DNA from: Chlamydomonas reinhardtii | Lineage: Eukaryota > Chlorophyta > Chlorophyceae > Chlamydomonadales > Chlamydomonadaceae | NCBI RefSeq assembly: GCF_000002595.2 | Contig: NC_057006.1 | Span: 5,501,356-5,565,355, forward strand | Length of the DNA: 64,000 bases | Direction of reading: 5' to 3' | Shown: positions 50,896 through 62,665 of the stretch, piece after piece | How the letters are laid out: every line of letters begins with the position of its first letter | Numbering within the stretch: the first letter of the stretch is position 1 | Translations under genes and position numbers: made by a program | Notes under the pieces: generated by a model | Told to the model about the DNA's origin: nothing | Databases searched by the model: none | Seen by the model: only the letters and a program-made list of their open reading frames with translations

Positions 50896-52409
50896 CTGCA
50901 TCAACATGAACGGGCGTAGCCAACACACGGTTTGAGAAATGCAAGTATGACGACTGGGCAAGATCCCGCAGTGACACGCGCACGGCGACGACGATCACGC
51001 GTTGTTGTGCCCCTGGCGTCCTTGGCTTCATTTCATTGCCCCCCCCTACTACGAGTACCCGTCAATCCTGAGCATAGGGGAACATGCACGCACGCAGACC
51101 TCGTGCCACCGCCAGGCAGACCCGTACGCACAGCCCTGGCGGCACGCTCCAAGCCCGTTCCCTGCTGGTCACAGCTTAGGTTGATGACGGAAGCCCCCGG
51201 CACAGCCCCTGCTACTGTATTATTAGCCGCTGCGTGCACGCCGCCCTTGCGTGCACATGACCCCAGCCCCTGCCCGCCCGCCCGACACACATCCCGCCGG
51301 CCCGCCCGCACGTACCTTGCGCGAGTGGTAGGCGTATTCCATTGAAAGCACACCGGTCAGAAGCATCAGGCGCTCCCAGTGGTTCGAGCCCTGGGGGAAG
51401 GACATGACGTAGTTGTTCATCGCCGCCCCCATGCGGCAGCAGTCCTCCGCGCCGCCCGCGCCGTAGGTCATCTGCACCGCGTTGATGAACTTGCCCTCGG
51501 GCGACACAACATCAATGAAGAAGTTGGGCTTGCAGCAGGTGCCGCCGCAGCAGTTGTTGACGCGGCCGAAGCAGCAGTAGGAGTTGACCAGCGAGTACTT
51601 GTGCACCAGCGACTGCCGGCTGTTGCCCAGCATGACCTTCTGCGTGTAGGTGCAGGCGCAGGTCTGTGCGCAGCACTGGCCGCAGTAGTTGTCAAAGTCC
51701 TCGACCACCTGCGAGCCAAGGAAATAAACACGTTGAGGGCTCATTGCGTTCACAGGTCTGGACTATTACGCCTGGCTGCCTGGTAGACGGAAACTCCCGC
51801 GCGCAGCTAGCTGAGGGCTCGCTTGGCAGCAACCCGGCATGTGAACGCGCAGGGACCAGCACCTGGTGCTGCTCATGCGGGCAGACGCCTATTGCTGTCC
51901 CTGTTCGGTTCCGCTTGCTGCCAGCAGTTGCGGGCTCACCATGCCGACCTGCACGGGTACACAAGCAAGCACGGCGGAGTGGGATTACGGCGGGAGCATA
52001 CGGTGGTTTGTGGATGAAAGAAAAGGTCATCGCGCGGCGGCAACAGCTCAAATTTTATGGGGCGCAGCCCAGAACCCATACGCAAGCAACGTGTTTATTC
52101 CCGTTGCCTGCGTAGGCACTCCAAGTGACCGCTCAATCAGCCAGCCACATGTAAACTCGCACCCACCATCTGGCCGTTGTTGGTGAGGGTGAGCTCCAGG
52201 GGGCAGCAGCAGCCACCGCCAACCTTGCAGGGCCGGTCCACCAGCAGCGGTGACTTGGCGTTGTTCTGGTAGAAGTGCAGCTTGAGCGCGCGCAGGTTGA
52301 GGCAGCCAATCCAGGTCATGCACAGGCGGTCGCACGCAGAGGACTCCTCGCTAACGAAGTAGACCTGAGCAGGTGTGAATCGATATCAGTGAGGCGGGCG
52401 GGCGCGCGC

Positions 52410-52469
<60 letters not shown>

Positions 52470-53296
52470 CAAACATGGACGTACGTACGGAGGTGCTACG
52501 GCGGGTCAGTCCAGGCGTCGCAGAGCCCCACGCACGGCCGTCCGCTCAATCAGCGAGCCCGCGCACCGGACGCACCAGCGAGCGCGGATAGTGTACAGCG
52601 CTCCACTCACCTCGGGTAGCGCCTTGATCTCCTCCTTGCTGGGCAGCCACGTGTTCTGCTGGTTGAAGTCGCTGGCCGCCTTGACGCCGGCCGGCAGCTG
52701 CTTCACCTCGTACTTGTTGGCGATCTCAAAGGGGACGCCCAGCGCCCCCATGACCATGTCCGCCACCTGTGGAAGGAGTAGAAGGGGCAGCGCCGCCGGG
52801 TATGCGCCAGGATCTGCCAGGGTAAACATACACGCGCACGCTGCCACGCACATCGGGCGCTGCACCAGGCCAGGTAGGTAGGATCGACACGCGCCGAACA
52901 CTATGCACGTCTGCACGCGCGCTGGTAAGTGTTCTGCGAGCAAACTTGCCTGGGTCACCTCGCGGATGACCACGCCGTCCTGCGTTCGATGACGCGTACT
53001 GGCATGGACGAGTGTCAGGAAAAGTGGGGCCCATCCCCCAGAGCGGCACATGCAAAGGGTGCTCATTTGCAACCCGCAGCTTCTGAGTCTTTAAGGCGTA
53101 ATTAGAGCGCGTCGAGCGCAGCGCAGACGCGACCACTTTGGCATTTGCAACTCACCAGCGCCTCCAGGTTGCCGGGCATCATCTGAATGGCAGGCGCCTG
53201 CTGCTCATAGCTCTCAGCCACGGGACCAGCACCGGACGCCTCAGCGATGACGCCAGGCATAGCGCCGGGCAGCGAAGCATGCTGAGTAGTCGACAT
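50878..53296 (-). CDS. Phospholipid scramblase family protein B
   Basis: Seven exons: 53296-53156, 52979-52950, 52766-52611, 52364-52167, 51948-51940, 51708-51316, 50895-50878; 314 aa, all phase 0. The domain matches paralogue A throughout: GVVIREVTQ then VADMVMGALG, KALPE, YFVSEESSACDRLCM, VDRPCKVGGGCCCPLEL, NYCGQCCAQTCACTYTQK, NNCCGGTCCKPNFFIDVVSP, LMLLTGVLSMEYAYHSRK. The N-terminal arm is only ~40 residues against ~255 in A. Three exon calls rest on alignment with A: the 9-base exon VGM, the 18-base last exon GDENN-stop (A ends GGENNDNN), and a GC donor (CAG|GCAAGT) after VTQ. If the small exons are wrong, the protein loses VGM and ends about 35 residues later by read-through at 51223. Confidence 0.83.
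51940..51948 (-). other. Predicted 9-nt micro-exon of scramblase B
   Basis: GTCGGCATG flanked by TGCAG and GTGAGC. It supplies VGM between NNGQM and VVED, giving an ungapped match to GQQIGMVVEE of paralogue A. Confidence 0.6.
52412..52468. repeat. (GT)n microsatellite
   Basis: 57-base uninterrupted GT tract in intron 3 of scramblase B, preceded by a GC-alternating stretch (52399-52411), a sequence type prone to Z-DNA and slippage. Confidence 0.95.
52767..52949 (-). other. GC-AG intron in scramblase B gene
   Basis: Donor GACCCAG|GCAAGT, acceptor CCACAG|GTGGCG, phase 0. In paralogue A the same site is uninterrupted (ETTQVVDAV), which confirms the joint. Confidence 0.8.
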
Positions 53297-53993
53297 GTTG
53301 ACTCTTGGAAATTGCGTGACAGAGCTTTACTACCTTGGCCGTGTGTATATGTGTGATGCACAAGTGCGAAGCTTAATGCGGGTGCCCGTGTTACTCCCAT
53401 CGCGGGCGAATAGTGAGTGCGTGAGTGCCATGCAATGGTGCCATCTAATCAATTATCCAATGCAGCTCAGATCCGCGGCACCTTCGGAACTACGGGATCA
53501 CCTATTCCATACGTGTCTTCAAAGCAAAGCCCACACAAAGGAAACGCGGTCACATTTTTAACGCGCTCTGACGGCGCGGGCTCGCGTCCAGTAATATTTA
53601 AGACATGCATATGAAGAGCGCAAGCTTGGATAATCCTCAAGCCAAACCAACGTGTGTGGCGGTGTAGAGTGACTCCCCCGACGCGCCCGCCAATCGCCGT
53701 GCCTCGCCAGGCCCGCCTCCCGCCCGTGCACGGATGCCCTACCGCCCAGAGGCCTACTTCCACGGGACCAAAAGTTCCCCGCGATTACCAGTTCGGTATA
53801 CTTCAGATGCTGCAGGCACAACCCGCCCAAAGCCAACAACCGAACCATGCTTGCCTGAGGCGGTGGCATGCCTCTACCGCACTTGCTTCAAGGCGTCCAG
53901 CTCCTTTGCCCGTGCCACAACAGCCTGCATGTGCGTCCCAGGTCATGACGGCGAGGCACAGGGAGGTAGTTGTTAAGCACTGAAGTGACAGTC
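53297..53993. other. Intergenic: scramblase B promoter and SET gene 3' flank
   Basis: Between two minus-strand genes. No minus-strand TGTAA and no coding signal found. Confidence 0.4.
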
Positions 53994-56900
53994 TCATGAC
54001 GCCCCCTGGCGCTTGTTCCTGCCCGGGCCTGGCTCGGCACGCACCTGCAGACTACGCTCCAACGTAGTCTTCAGTCCTAGCCGGAAGCGCACCGCCTCCG
54101 CCGCGTCCCGAGCATGGGCCGCCGCCGCCGCCGCCGCGGGATCGAGGCTGCTGGAGCTGCCTACAGTGGGCCCCCTCCCGGCCGCTGCCCCGGTAACTGA
54201 CCCCGGCTGAGATGGGTGCATCGGCCATTCTCCTCCTGAGCCGCTGTTACTGATGGCGGCAGTGGTGCTGAGCGGTGCAGTTGCCCCCGCCCCTGCTGCC
54301 TCTGGGTTCACTGGTGGCACAGCTGATGCTGCCGGCTTTGTGGTGAGTGTTACGGCCGCGGCTGCTGCGGCCACGTCTAGGGACGCCGAGGACAGCAGCT
54401 GACGATCCTGTGGGGTGTCGGGGTAGTGGGGTACTTTATGTGTGGGGCTACGGTGATGCAGGCACAGAGAGAGGCACGGCGGATGGGACGTTCTGACCTG
54501 GCCGTTGCCCGTCAACAGTTGCCAGACACATACACGTCAGCGAGACACTGCCCGGAACCATAGAAGCAAGGAGTGCGCGCCGTCCCTAGTCCTCGCAGTA
54601 TCTTTCAATATGAACTCTGTCAGAAAGGGGGTCGTTGCACCTCACCAGTCACCGACCTGCTGAATGGTGGTGGGGAAGGAGCTGTACAGGGCGCTGGCCA
54701 GAGCCGCAAGCAGCTGCATGATGCTGATCTCCTGTTCACATGGACCAAAGCGGCGGCGGGCAAATCGGCGCATGAGGAGCAACACATCCAAGGTTCTTAA
54801 AGCCACCTGCCCTTGTCTCGTACCATTATTGAATCCGGTCCCCCTCGTCATCCCTTCGCTGAAGCTTTGAGCAACAAGCGGTTACATACAGTCCCTGCGA
54901 CTTGCGGTCGATACGCACGCACCTGCTGCCGTGCCAGTAGCGAGCTCCATGCGCCGATCTGCTCCACACTGCGTCCCACCAGCAGCTTCTCCCACGCCCG
55001 GTCCTGGGGGGCATGCCGTCATGGGCACAGCGAGCTAGTTTGTACCGGACACGATGCGCTCTCAATGGAGACCGGGCGACGTTAACTGGATTGGCCTGAA
55101 AGGCAGGCATGAACGGCGTGGATGTGCGCGCACCTGCAACGTGCCGATGCGCAGCGCCGCCAACAGCCGGGGGTCCACGGGCTGCCGCACAGGCCCCGCC
55201 GCCACCGGCCCGGAGCCGGTGGGAGTGGCGACCGCCGGCGTGTCGTCTAATGCTGCCGCGGCCGAGCCCGCCACGGCCGGGGCCTCCGCAGCTACTGCCG
55301 CCTTGGGCGCCGCCTCCGCCGCAACGCCGGACAGGTACACGCGTATGGACTCGGCGCCGCCGTCAGCGCCGCCCCGGCCGCCGGCCCCTGCGGCCAGGCC
55401 GAGCTTGTGCGCGATGAGCTCCCGCTGCCAGCCCGCCAGGCCGCCGGTGTCGGGGTCGCCGCCCTGGCCCTCCACCAGGCTCTGTGTGCACGCGCCGTCG
55501 TGAGCCGCAGGTGTGAGGGTGGCATGTATGCCGTGGCAGGGGATAGGGGAAGGTTCAGGCAAGTTGGGGCCCAGAAAGGCAGAACGGCGAGCGAGCACCG
55601 GACTAGTCCTCACAAGTGTTGCGGAAGGTAGGGTAGGCGGTGGGCAGGAGTCACCAACCGTGCCGTCGCACCTCGATTGTCTCCATGTTGAGGTCAAAGT
55701 AGAAGCCGTCGTAGGGGTTGGGCTGCAGCGTGAAGCCGTACGACAGCAGCAGGTTGTGGTTGTCGTGTGTGCCGTACGTAAGGCTGATCTCGTCACCGGC
55801 GCGAATCTGGCGATTTAGGGGGAGAGCGGCACAGACACACAAAGTGGGAGAACAAGAGGTCCAGGTTAGCTGCATTGCAGGCAGGTCACTGGGAGATAAT
55901 GCACAGGTAATACATAATGTCCCAAATGCACACACATGCGCACGCACACGTACACACGCCCGCGCACCTGCTTCTTAGCGTACATGGCGACCTGGCCGTC
56001 TCTGCCGCCGCGTATCTCGGCGTTGGACGCCTCCCGCGGCGCCACGTGGTTGGCCATGTCCACCAGCGGCACACACGTGTGCGTGGGCCGGGGGCCCCTG
56101 CACGACACAACATCAAACAGGCGTCTATTGTCTACAACATGTGTCTACATCCTCCCCACACAACTAGCCATATCTGCAGCCGTGCGGCCGTGCCGCCGTG
56201 CCGCCGCACCTTCCATACTTGCAATGCATCTGTCCCTGGCCGCCTGCGCGCACGTCCTCCGCACCTGCTGAGCCCAAAGCAGCGCGACATGGCCACCGCC
56301 ACCGCCCAGCCGAACAACTCCTCATCCACGGCCAGGCCGCCGAATGGGCTCGGACCGGAGGTCGTGGCCGCAGCCCTCGGCCCCTCCTGCGCCCTGCCCT
56401 GCGCCATCGGGCCCTCCACCACGCCCTGCGATGCCGCCACACCCTCGCCCTCCGCCTCCTGCTGGCCGCCGGTCAGTTGCGGCAGCAGGTGGCAGCCCAC
56501 ATGCCGCAGCCAGTACTTCTGATTGCGGATGTCCTGTGCGTCACAATGAAAGCCTCTGATTGGAGCCTGCATTATGAGGGGTGGTATTGCGGTGCGCTGC
56601 GCTGCGTTGCGCTCGATCCGCCGGCCGGCGCTCGCCTGATGCTCAGGGCGGCATTGCGGTGGACACATGCACAGTATCACCTCTCTACATACCTCCTGCT
56701 TGCCCGCCCGCCCGCCCGCAACACCACCCGCCCGCCCGCCCGCCTGCCCGCCATCCCGCTCGCGTACCCATCCGCCTACCCACCGCACACACCTGCACCA
56801 GTGTACCGTACTGCAGCTCGTCCACCGCGTTGTCGTACATCAGCATGGCCACACGTGGGGTGGGCACACCGGGCGCCAGGCCGGGCAGGTGCGCCAGGTA

Positions 56901-58148
56901 CGGCAGCAGCGGCGAGGCGGCGCCGCGAGACAGGTGGTACAGGATGGTGAGCGCCTGCGTGGTTGAAGCGAAGTGTGAAGAGGTTGGGTTGGCGAGGTCT
57001 CAGAGCCATTGCAGACCCATAACGTGGCTCAGGGCCGGAGGAGCAGCCGCTGCGCCTCGGACCGCATCCACAGCCTGTGACACGGGCGAGCAGCTGCTGC
57101 GGTGCCTTGCTGCCGCCGCACGCGTTCCGGCAGGTCGAAGGCAATCGGCAGAGCACGCGCCACTTGCGCCAAGCTACCCTAAGCAGTTCTGCAATACTGA
57201 ACATGCCGCTCCGCCGCTCCGCACAATCCCCACTATCACCTGCTTGAACTGCCAGGCCGGCGCCCCCGTGTCGCTGCCGCGCGGCATCTGGTCGAACAGC
57301 CGCAACAGCGCTGCCGCCTCTGCAGGCGGAATGCTCAGCGACGCACTGCCGCCAGCCTCCTCCTCCTGGCCCTTCGGGCACGCGCCCTCGAACCCACTGC
57401 CGTCTGCTGCCGCCTCCGCCGCCACCTCTATGTTGTCGTACCGGAGCTGCAGCGGCGCCGGCACGCTGATGAGCAGGTCACCGGGGGCGTGGTCGCGGGA
57501 CGCCACCAGCAGCCGGTCACGTGCGCCTGCGGGCACAGGTGCCAGTGTTTCTGAAAGCACGGATATGCTTATCGCGCCTTATTTTGTCTGATAACCGAAT
57601 ATGTCCGTCCTTTAAAAGCCCTGCAAATAACTAGTAACTCGGAACCTCGTGTGAGTCTCACCAGATGGATACAGCACCTGCCGCAGCTCCACGCCATTCA
57701 CAACACCGCCATGCGCAACCAGCCACTGCTCCAGCGGCGGCGGCCAGCTGCCACCCGCAGCGGATGCGCTGCTGCTCGCTCTGCCTTCGCTACTGCTAGC
57801 GGCTGCTGCCATGGTCGAGTAGAAGCTAGCATGGCGAGGGCACAAGCTGGGCCCCTGTAGCAGCTGGGGCAGGGAGCGCAGGCCCTGTCCAGGCGCCGCT
57901 AGGAACCCGGCGCTGGGGCCCCAGCGCCCGACGGCTGGCAAGGCCCAAGCTCTGCCGTTCGCAGTGCTGCGATAGAATCTTGCGAGTTGACCACTGGAGC
58001 CGCTACGGTCAGCTGCTTGAGCCGACCGGAAGGGTGTGATATAGCCAGCGGGCCCAGCAGCAGCGGCGCGGGTGCCCACATTGGGTGGTGGTGTCCGCCC
58101 GCTCGGCCACCCCGGCACGTTGGCACCTGCTTTGTTCACTTGCTTCAT
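53994..58148 (-). CDS. SET-domain protein lysine methyltransferase, LSMT/SETD3-like, organelle-type N-terminus
   Basis: Ten exons: 58148-57662, 57526-57240, 56954-56793, 56533-56265, 56097-55968, 55806-55672, 55481-55134, 55003-54923, 54731-54657, 54407-53994; 795 aa, all in phase. The first ~100 residues are Arg/Ser/Ala-rich without acids, suggesting plastid or mitochondrial import. The SET region opens WLVAHGGVV then ARDRLLVASRDHAPGDLLIS, has an inserted iSET with RNQKYWLRHVGCHLLPQL, and closes with VPLVDMANH (N418-H419), IRAGDEISLTYGTHDN (Y456) and LLLSYGFTLQPNPYD. These are the SAM- and lysine-binding motifs of the Rubisco LSMT/SETD3/SETD6 class, whose targets are non-histone proteins. 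The C-terminal ~300 residues should include the Rubisco-substrate-binding helices (QRELIAHKLGL, QLLAALASALYSSFP) plus Ala/Gly-rich insertions. Target not evident. Confidence 0.85.
56702..56754. repeat. (CCCG)n-rich intron tract
   Basis: GCCC/CCCG units interrupted by a short AACACCAC segment, within intron 3 of the SET gene. Confidence 0.85.
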
Positions 58149-58739
58149 TCCTAAAAAGCAAGCGACAGTGTCAAGAGTGCATTTAGCAGCCTGACCCAGC
58201 CGCGAGTGTGCAAAGCTGCACTTTGCCGTTCTGCGGGTTAAATATATAATCGCAAGGGAGTTTTAGATATATTATTATTGTGTATCTCAGAATCGGCAGG
58301 CCTGCGGTGCAGTCGTCGCTATGGCGGAGTGGATTCTGCATGCAATGTGCACTGTTCCGTCGCTCTTTGGCCAATTGACTGTAGGATTTCAGTCATATGT
58401 TGTATACTAGATAGGTATATGTATTTGCGGCTTAACTATTCACTGAGCCTGACAACGGCAGAGAAGCGAGCTCTGTCGCTACCCCTCCATACGCCTTCAC
58501 AGGCCGCTTTCTCATTGTATATTCATTACAAGAGCAAACTTAGTAAAAGGCGCCTTGCTGCTGGCTGTCCCGACCCTTGCTCCCCCGCGGCTGCCCGCGC
58601 GGAGGCCTAGCACTCCCGCTGTTGCTAAGGAAATCGTTAGCAGTCCTAGAGACAAAGCGTTAAGACGACCACCCGTGTAGTCCTGGTGTAAGGTTGCTGG
58701 CAGGCTAATTCAAACCAGTTTGAGCGGTTGCTCGGCGCC
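58149..58739. promoter_or_regulatory. Shared divergent promoter region (SET / HAT1)
   Basis: 591 bases between divergent starts, one of the most AT-rich parts of the window. A TATA-like TTAAATATATAAT at 58238-58250 lies about 90 bases upstream of the SET start codon on the minus strand. Confidence 0.5.
58238..58250 (-). promoter_or_regulatory. TATA-box candidate for SET gene
   Basis: Reads ATTATATATTTAA on the minus strand, 90 bases before the ATG. Position fits a short 5' UTR; no direct proof. Confidence 0.35.
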
Positions 58740-61700
58740 ATGGAGCAGCAGGAACCGCTGCAAAAGCGCGCGCGCATAGCCCCAACAGAATTGCAACCTC
58801 AGGCTGCCTCGCCGGCGTGCGCGGCGCAGGCGCAAGGAAGCGCGGTCTCCTCCGCCACCGGCACCACTGTCGCTCCTGCAGCGGCGGCCGTGGGCCTCGT
58901 CAAGCCCGCCGCGGCGCCCCCGGCAGCTTCCTCCACCTCTCCTCCCAGCGCCGGCACCACCAGCACCTCCAAGGCTGCTCCCGCAGCTAACGTGCCCGCG
59001 GCGCCCGGGGCGCCGGCGCCCAAGCCCGGAGCGGCCAATGCCAAGCCCCCCAGCTTCATCGCCGACGCGCGCGAGGCAGTGCAGTTCCGCGCCGTCACCT
59101 GCCGCGACGCCACAGCGCTGCAGGCAGAGATCGCCGCCGGCGGCGCGCCCGTGCACGTGGACTTCCTGCACCAGCACTTTGGCGACTCGGAACAGATCCG
59201 CGGCTACTCCAACCTAAAAATCACGATCTGGCTCCACGTTCAAACCTACCACGCCTGGATTGACGTGTCCTTCGCCACCAAGCGGCCGGGCGCGGACAAG
59301 CTCAGTGACATCTGGGAGGGCGCCTTCCCGGAGGGCTACTTCAGCAGCAAGGTAGGGCGGGAGGAAGGGCACAAGGCGGTGGGGGTTGGGACGGGGAACG
59401 CGTTGGCAGGGGGCTGGTTCCGGGTTCGGGGCGTGCTGCCGTTGTGTGGGCTTGGCCGCACAGGGCCCGCATGGGGCTGGACGCGGAGCCTGCCACAGCC
59501 GCGTAGGCGACAGGCTGGCTAGTCAGCTTGCAGCATGCTAGACCACGGCGACGCCCCTTACTCTGCGCTGCACTGCCCGAACCAACATGCCACCCTCAGG
59601 AGGAGTTTGTGGAGCAGGTGGAGCGCACCGCCGCCTCGCTGCCCGACCTTTTGACGCTGGGCGAGTGTGTGGGCACGGTGCCGGTGCGGCCCAGCAGCGC
59701 CGCCGGGCTGTACGGCCTCAGCGCCGCGCCAGCGCCCAGTGCGGGTGCGGGTGCGAGCGTAGGGGCTACGGACGGAGCGTCAGCCACGCAGGCGGGGTCG
59801 CAGCAGCCGCTGGAGGTGTCGGTGCGGCGGTTCCAGCTGCTCACGGCGCCGCCGGAGGTCAAGGTGCGCTTTGGCTGCAATCAGTGCGCTGCGCTGCTCT
59901 GACTTTTGTTCGGGCATGCTGCGAGCTCCAACTTGCGTATGTATGCAGCGCAACTGACTGCGCAGCGAGGTCGCTGCGTCTAACATCCCTCATGCCCGCT
60001 GCCAAATGCCCCCGACCCTAACGTGCCTGCTCTCAGGCCCTGCACGCCCGTCTGGAGCCGCTGTTGCTGTTCACCATCGACGGCGCCAACTTCATCGACG
60101 GCGACGACCCGCAGTGGGAGCTGCTGCTGCCAGTGGTGCGCGCGCCGGACGGCGGCTGCCTGGTGGTGAGCAAGGGGTACACGGATACCAGCATCTAGCG
60201 CACAATGCGTCGAGGTCCAAGCAAGTAGCTAGCGTGTTGCTAGCGGGCAGTGAGGCGCCGGGAGCCGGGTGGGGACAGTGCGAACGTAACAGCAACACCC
60301 ACGTCGTCCAAAACGGCATATGTCGGCATGCTCCTGCCCATTGCTCCTGGACGTGAGCCTGCTCTGCCACCTCGACGACAAACCCACCGCGCCACCCCAC
60401 GCGTCTGTTATCCTACTGTTCCTGGCTACGCCTTCACTTCTTAAAGTATCATGGGTGTAACCCCGTTCCCACACAGCTGGGCCTGACCACGCTGTTCAAC
60501 TTCTGGGCCTACCCGGCCTCCTGCCGGCTGCGCGTCAGCCAGGTACTGGTGCTCAGCCCCTGGCAGGGCCTGGGTCTGGGCAAGGCGCTGCTGAAGCTGT
60601 CGTACGACCTGGCCATAGCCCGTGGCTGCGCCGACCTCACGGTGAGACCGGTGGCGGTAGCGCGCTGTGTGCGCCGAGGGCAGATGCGACCCCGTGGCTG
60701 AAAGGGGGGGGGCGTTGGTCACGGTGACAAGGACCGTCAGGTCTCTCGCGCGCGGCGGCGTGACTGTCCTGCCTGGGTGTTTGCAGGTGGAGGACCCCAC
60801 GCCCAACCTGCAGCGGGTGCGTGAGAAGCTAGAGGTGGAGATGCTGCGGCGACTGGACTGGGTGACGGCACAGGCCAACAAGGTGAGGGATGGGCTCTGC
60901 AGGAGAGTAAGCAGGGAAAATGAGAAGCACAGCAGCTGGCTGCCTTGATATATTGCGATTGAGCCTTGGTACCGCGTTACCAGACATAGAACACTCAAGC
61001 GCCTGACGCATGTCTGATGCCTGTTGGTCTTGCGCAACTCGCGTACGGTACGCAGTGCCTGGACGCGGCGGCGCGGGGTGAGACCACGTGGCCGGCCGGG
61101 TCGGAGCCGTCGGAGCAGCAGCAGCAGCAGCCGGCGTCAGCTGGGGCCCCAGAGGCCGCGGCGGCGCCAGGGCAGCCGGCCTCCGAGGGGCCCCAGCAGC
61201 AGCCGGAGGCTCAGCAGCAGCACGCGGGCGCGCAGCAGCCCTCGCTACTGTCGACACACGCCTTCTTCGGTGCGCTGGGTGTGGAGCCGCCAGAGCGCTC
61301 CTCGGTGCCGAGCTCGGTGCTGGCGGAGGCGACTGCCTTCGCTGAGGCGCGCTGGCGTCAGCGGCTCCAAGATGCCGAGACCGAGGCCGCTGCTGCTGCC
61401 ACGGCGATGGCTGTTGACGCAGGCGCGGCGCCTGATGGTGTTGGTGCCGGTGCCATCGCCGCTGACAGCGCTGCAGGGACGAGTAGCGCCACTGCTGCCG
61501 CTAGCAACGGCGCGGCGGGTCCAAGCGGCTCGGGCGCAGCGGGCGCGCCTGTGTGCGGCGCGCTGGTGCCTAGCCCGGCCTTCATCAACGCGATCACAAG
61601 GGCGATCAAGATGCACCGGGGGCAGGTCCGCGTGGTGTGGGAGGCGCTGTTGTGGAGCCAGCCGGGGGCGCTGCAGCGGCCGCGTGTGCGGGCCGCGGTG

Positions 61701-62665
61701 GAGGACCTGGTCAGCCGCCGCCTGGAGGTGAGCATGCCGCGTTCAAGATGCATGGGGAGCTTTGAAGCAGGGGCGAATCAGATTTACTGGTAGGGGCTGG
61801 GCATATTCAACTGAGTGTTGGTTGTGTGCCCTCCCTCGCCGGCACTCCGCGCTCATTGTTGCCCGCCCTTGCCGTGTCGTTCGCCTTGCCCGCGCAGTCC
61901 CAACACTTCTCCTCAGTCGGCCGCGCAGCCGCCGCCAAGCGCATCGTGGAGTGCCCCACCGTGCGCAGGGACGGCACGGTGCAGCCGGCGGCAACCTCGG
62001 CGGCGGAGGACGGCGACGGCGGCGGCGAGCTGCTGGTCACAAACTTCTTCATGTACCGGCCGGCAGCCGGCGAGGCGGGGGCGGCGGCAGCAGGCGGGTC
62101 AGATGGCGGCGCGGCGGACACGGGGGCGGTGGCGACCGGCCGCCTCAATCTGACGCAGGTGTGGATATGGGACTTCCTATGGGGATTGATGTGGAGTGTG
62201 TCAAATCCCATGACTTGGGAGAGCAGGTTGAAACAGGGAGGGCCCAAGGACAGGCTGCCAGGGTCTGTCAGGGCCAAGGGACCTCTTGCCCTGCCTCAGG
62301 TTGTGTGCGTGATCCCGAGTGCATCCACACTGCCACGCCCCTGCATCCACCAGGTAACGGCGGAGGACAAGACGGCGCGCATGGATGAGTTGATGGGCGA
62401 GCGGCGGCAGCAGCTGTCCGCCCTGGCCGCCATCCTCAACAAGGGGGCGGCGGGCCCCACGGCTGTCAAGCCCAAGCCGACCCAGGTCCGGGCATTGCCG
62501 GCCATGCTGGCGGGTGAGGGCGGCGTCACCACGGTGGGTTTCGGCGCGCCCGCAGCGGCGGGTGGCAGCGCGGCAGCGGCGGCGCCGCCACTGGCGGGTG
62601 AGCGGAAGCGCAAGGGCCCGGCGGACATGGAGGCAATGATGAAGGCCCTGGAGGGTCGCATGTGA
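58740..62665 (+). CDS. HAT1: Type B histone acetyltransferase catalytic subunit HAT1
   Basis: Eight exons: 58740-59351, 59600-59863, 60037-60165, 60477-60641, 60787-60882, 61056-61727, 61898-62158, 62354-62665; 836 aa, every intron phase 0. HAT1 acetylates new histone H4 on K5/K12 using acetyl-CoA, with an RbAp46-like partner. Signs in order: VDFLHQHFGDSEQIRGYSNL and IWLHVQTYHAWIDVSF (HAT1 N-terminal fold), LLFTIDGANFIDGDDPQWEL, LFNFWAYPASCRLRVSQVLV, the GNAT acetyl-CoA loop QGLGLG (365-370), and VEDPTPNLQRVREKLE, the HAT1 signature after the core. Odd: an Ala-rich 110-residue N-terminal extension and Gln/Ala-rich inserts in exon 6 make it almost twice the usual ~420-500 aa. A basic KRARIAP near the N-terminus could be a nuclear signal. 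The in-frame ATG at 58740 is the first. Confidence 0.92.

Noticed and set aside
56581-57591. 336-codon open frame on the plus strand
   Set aside because: Antisense to SET exons 2 and 3, no family features.
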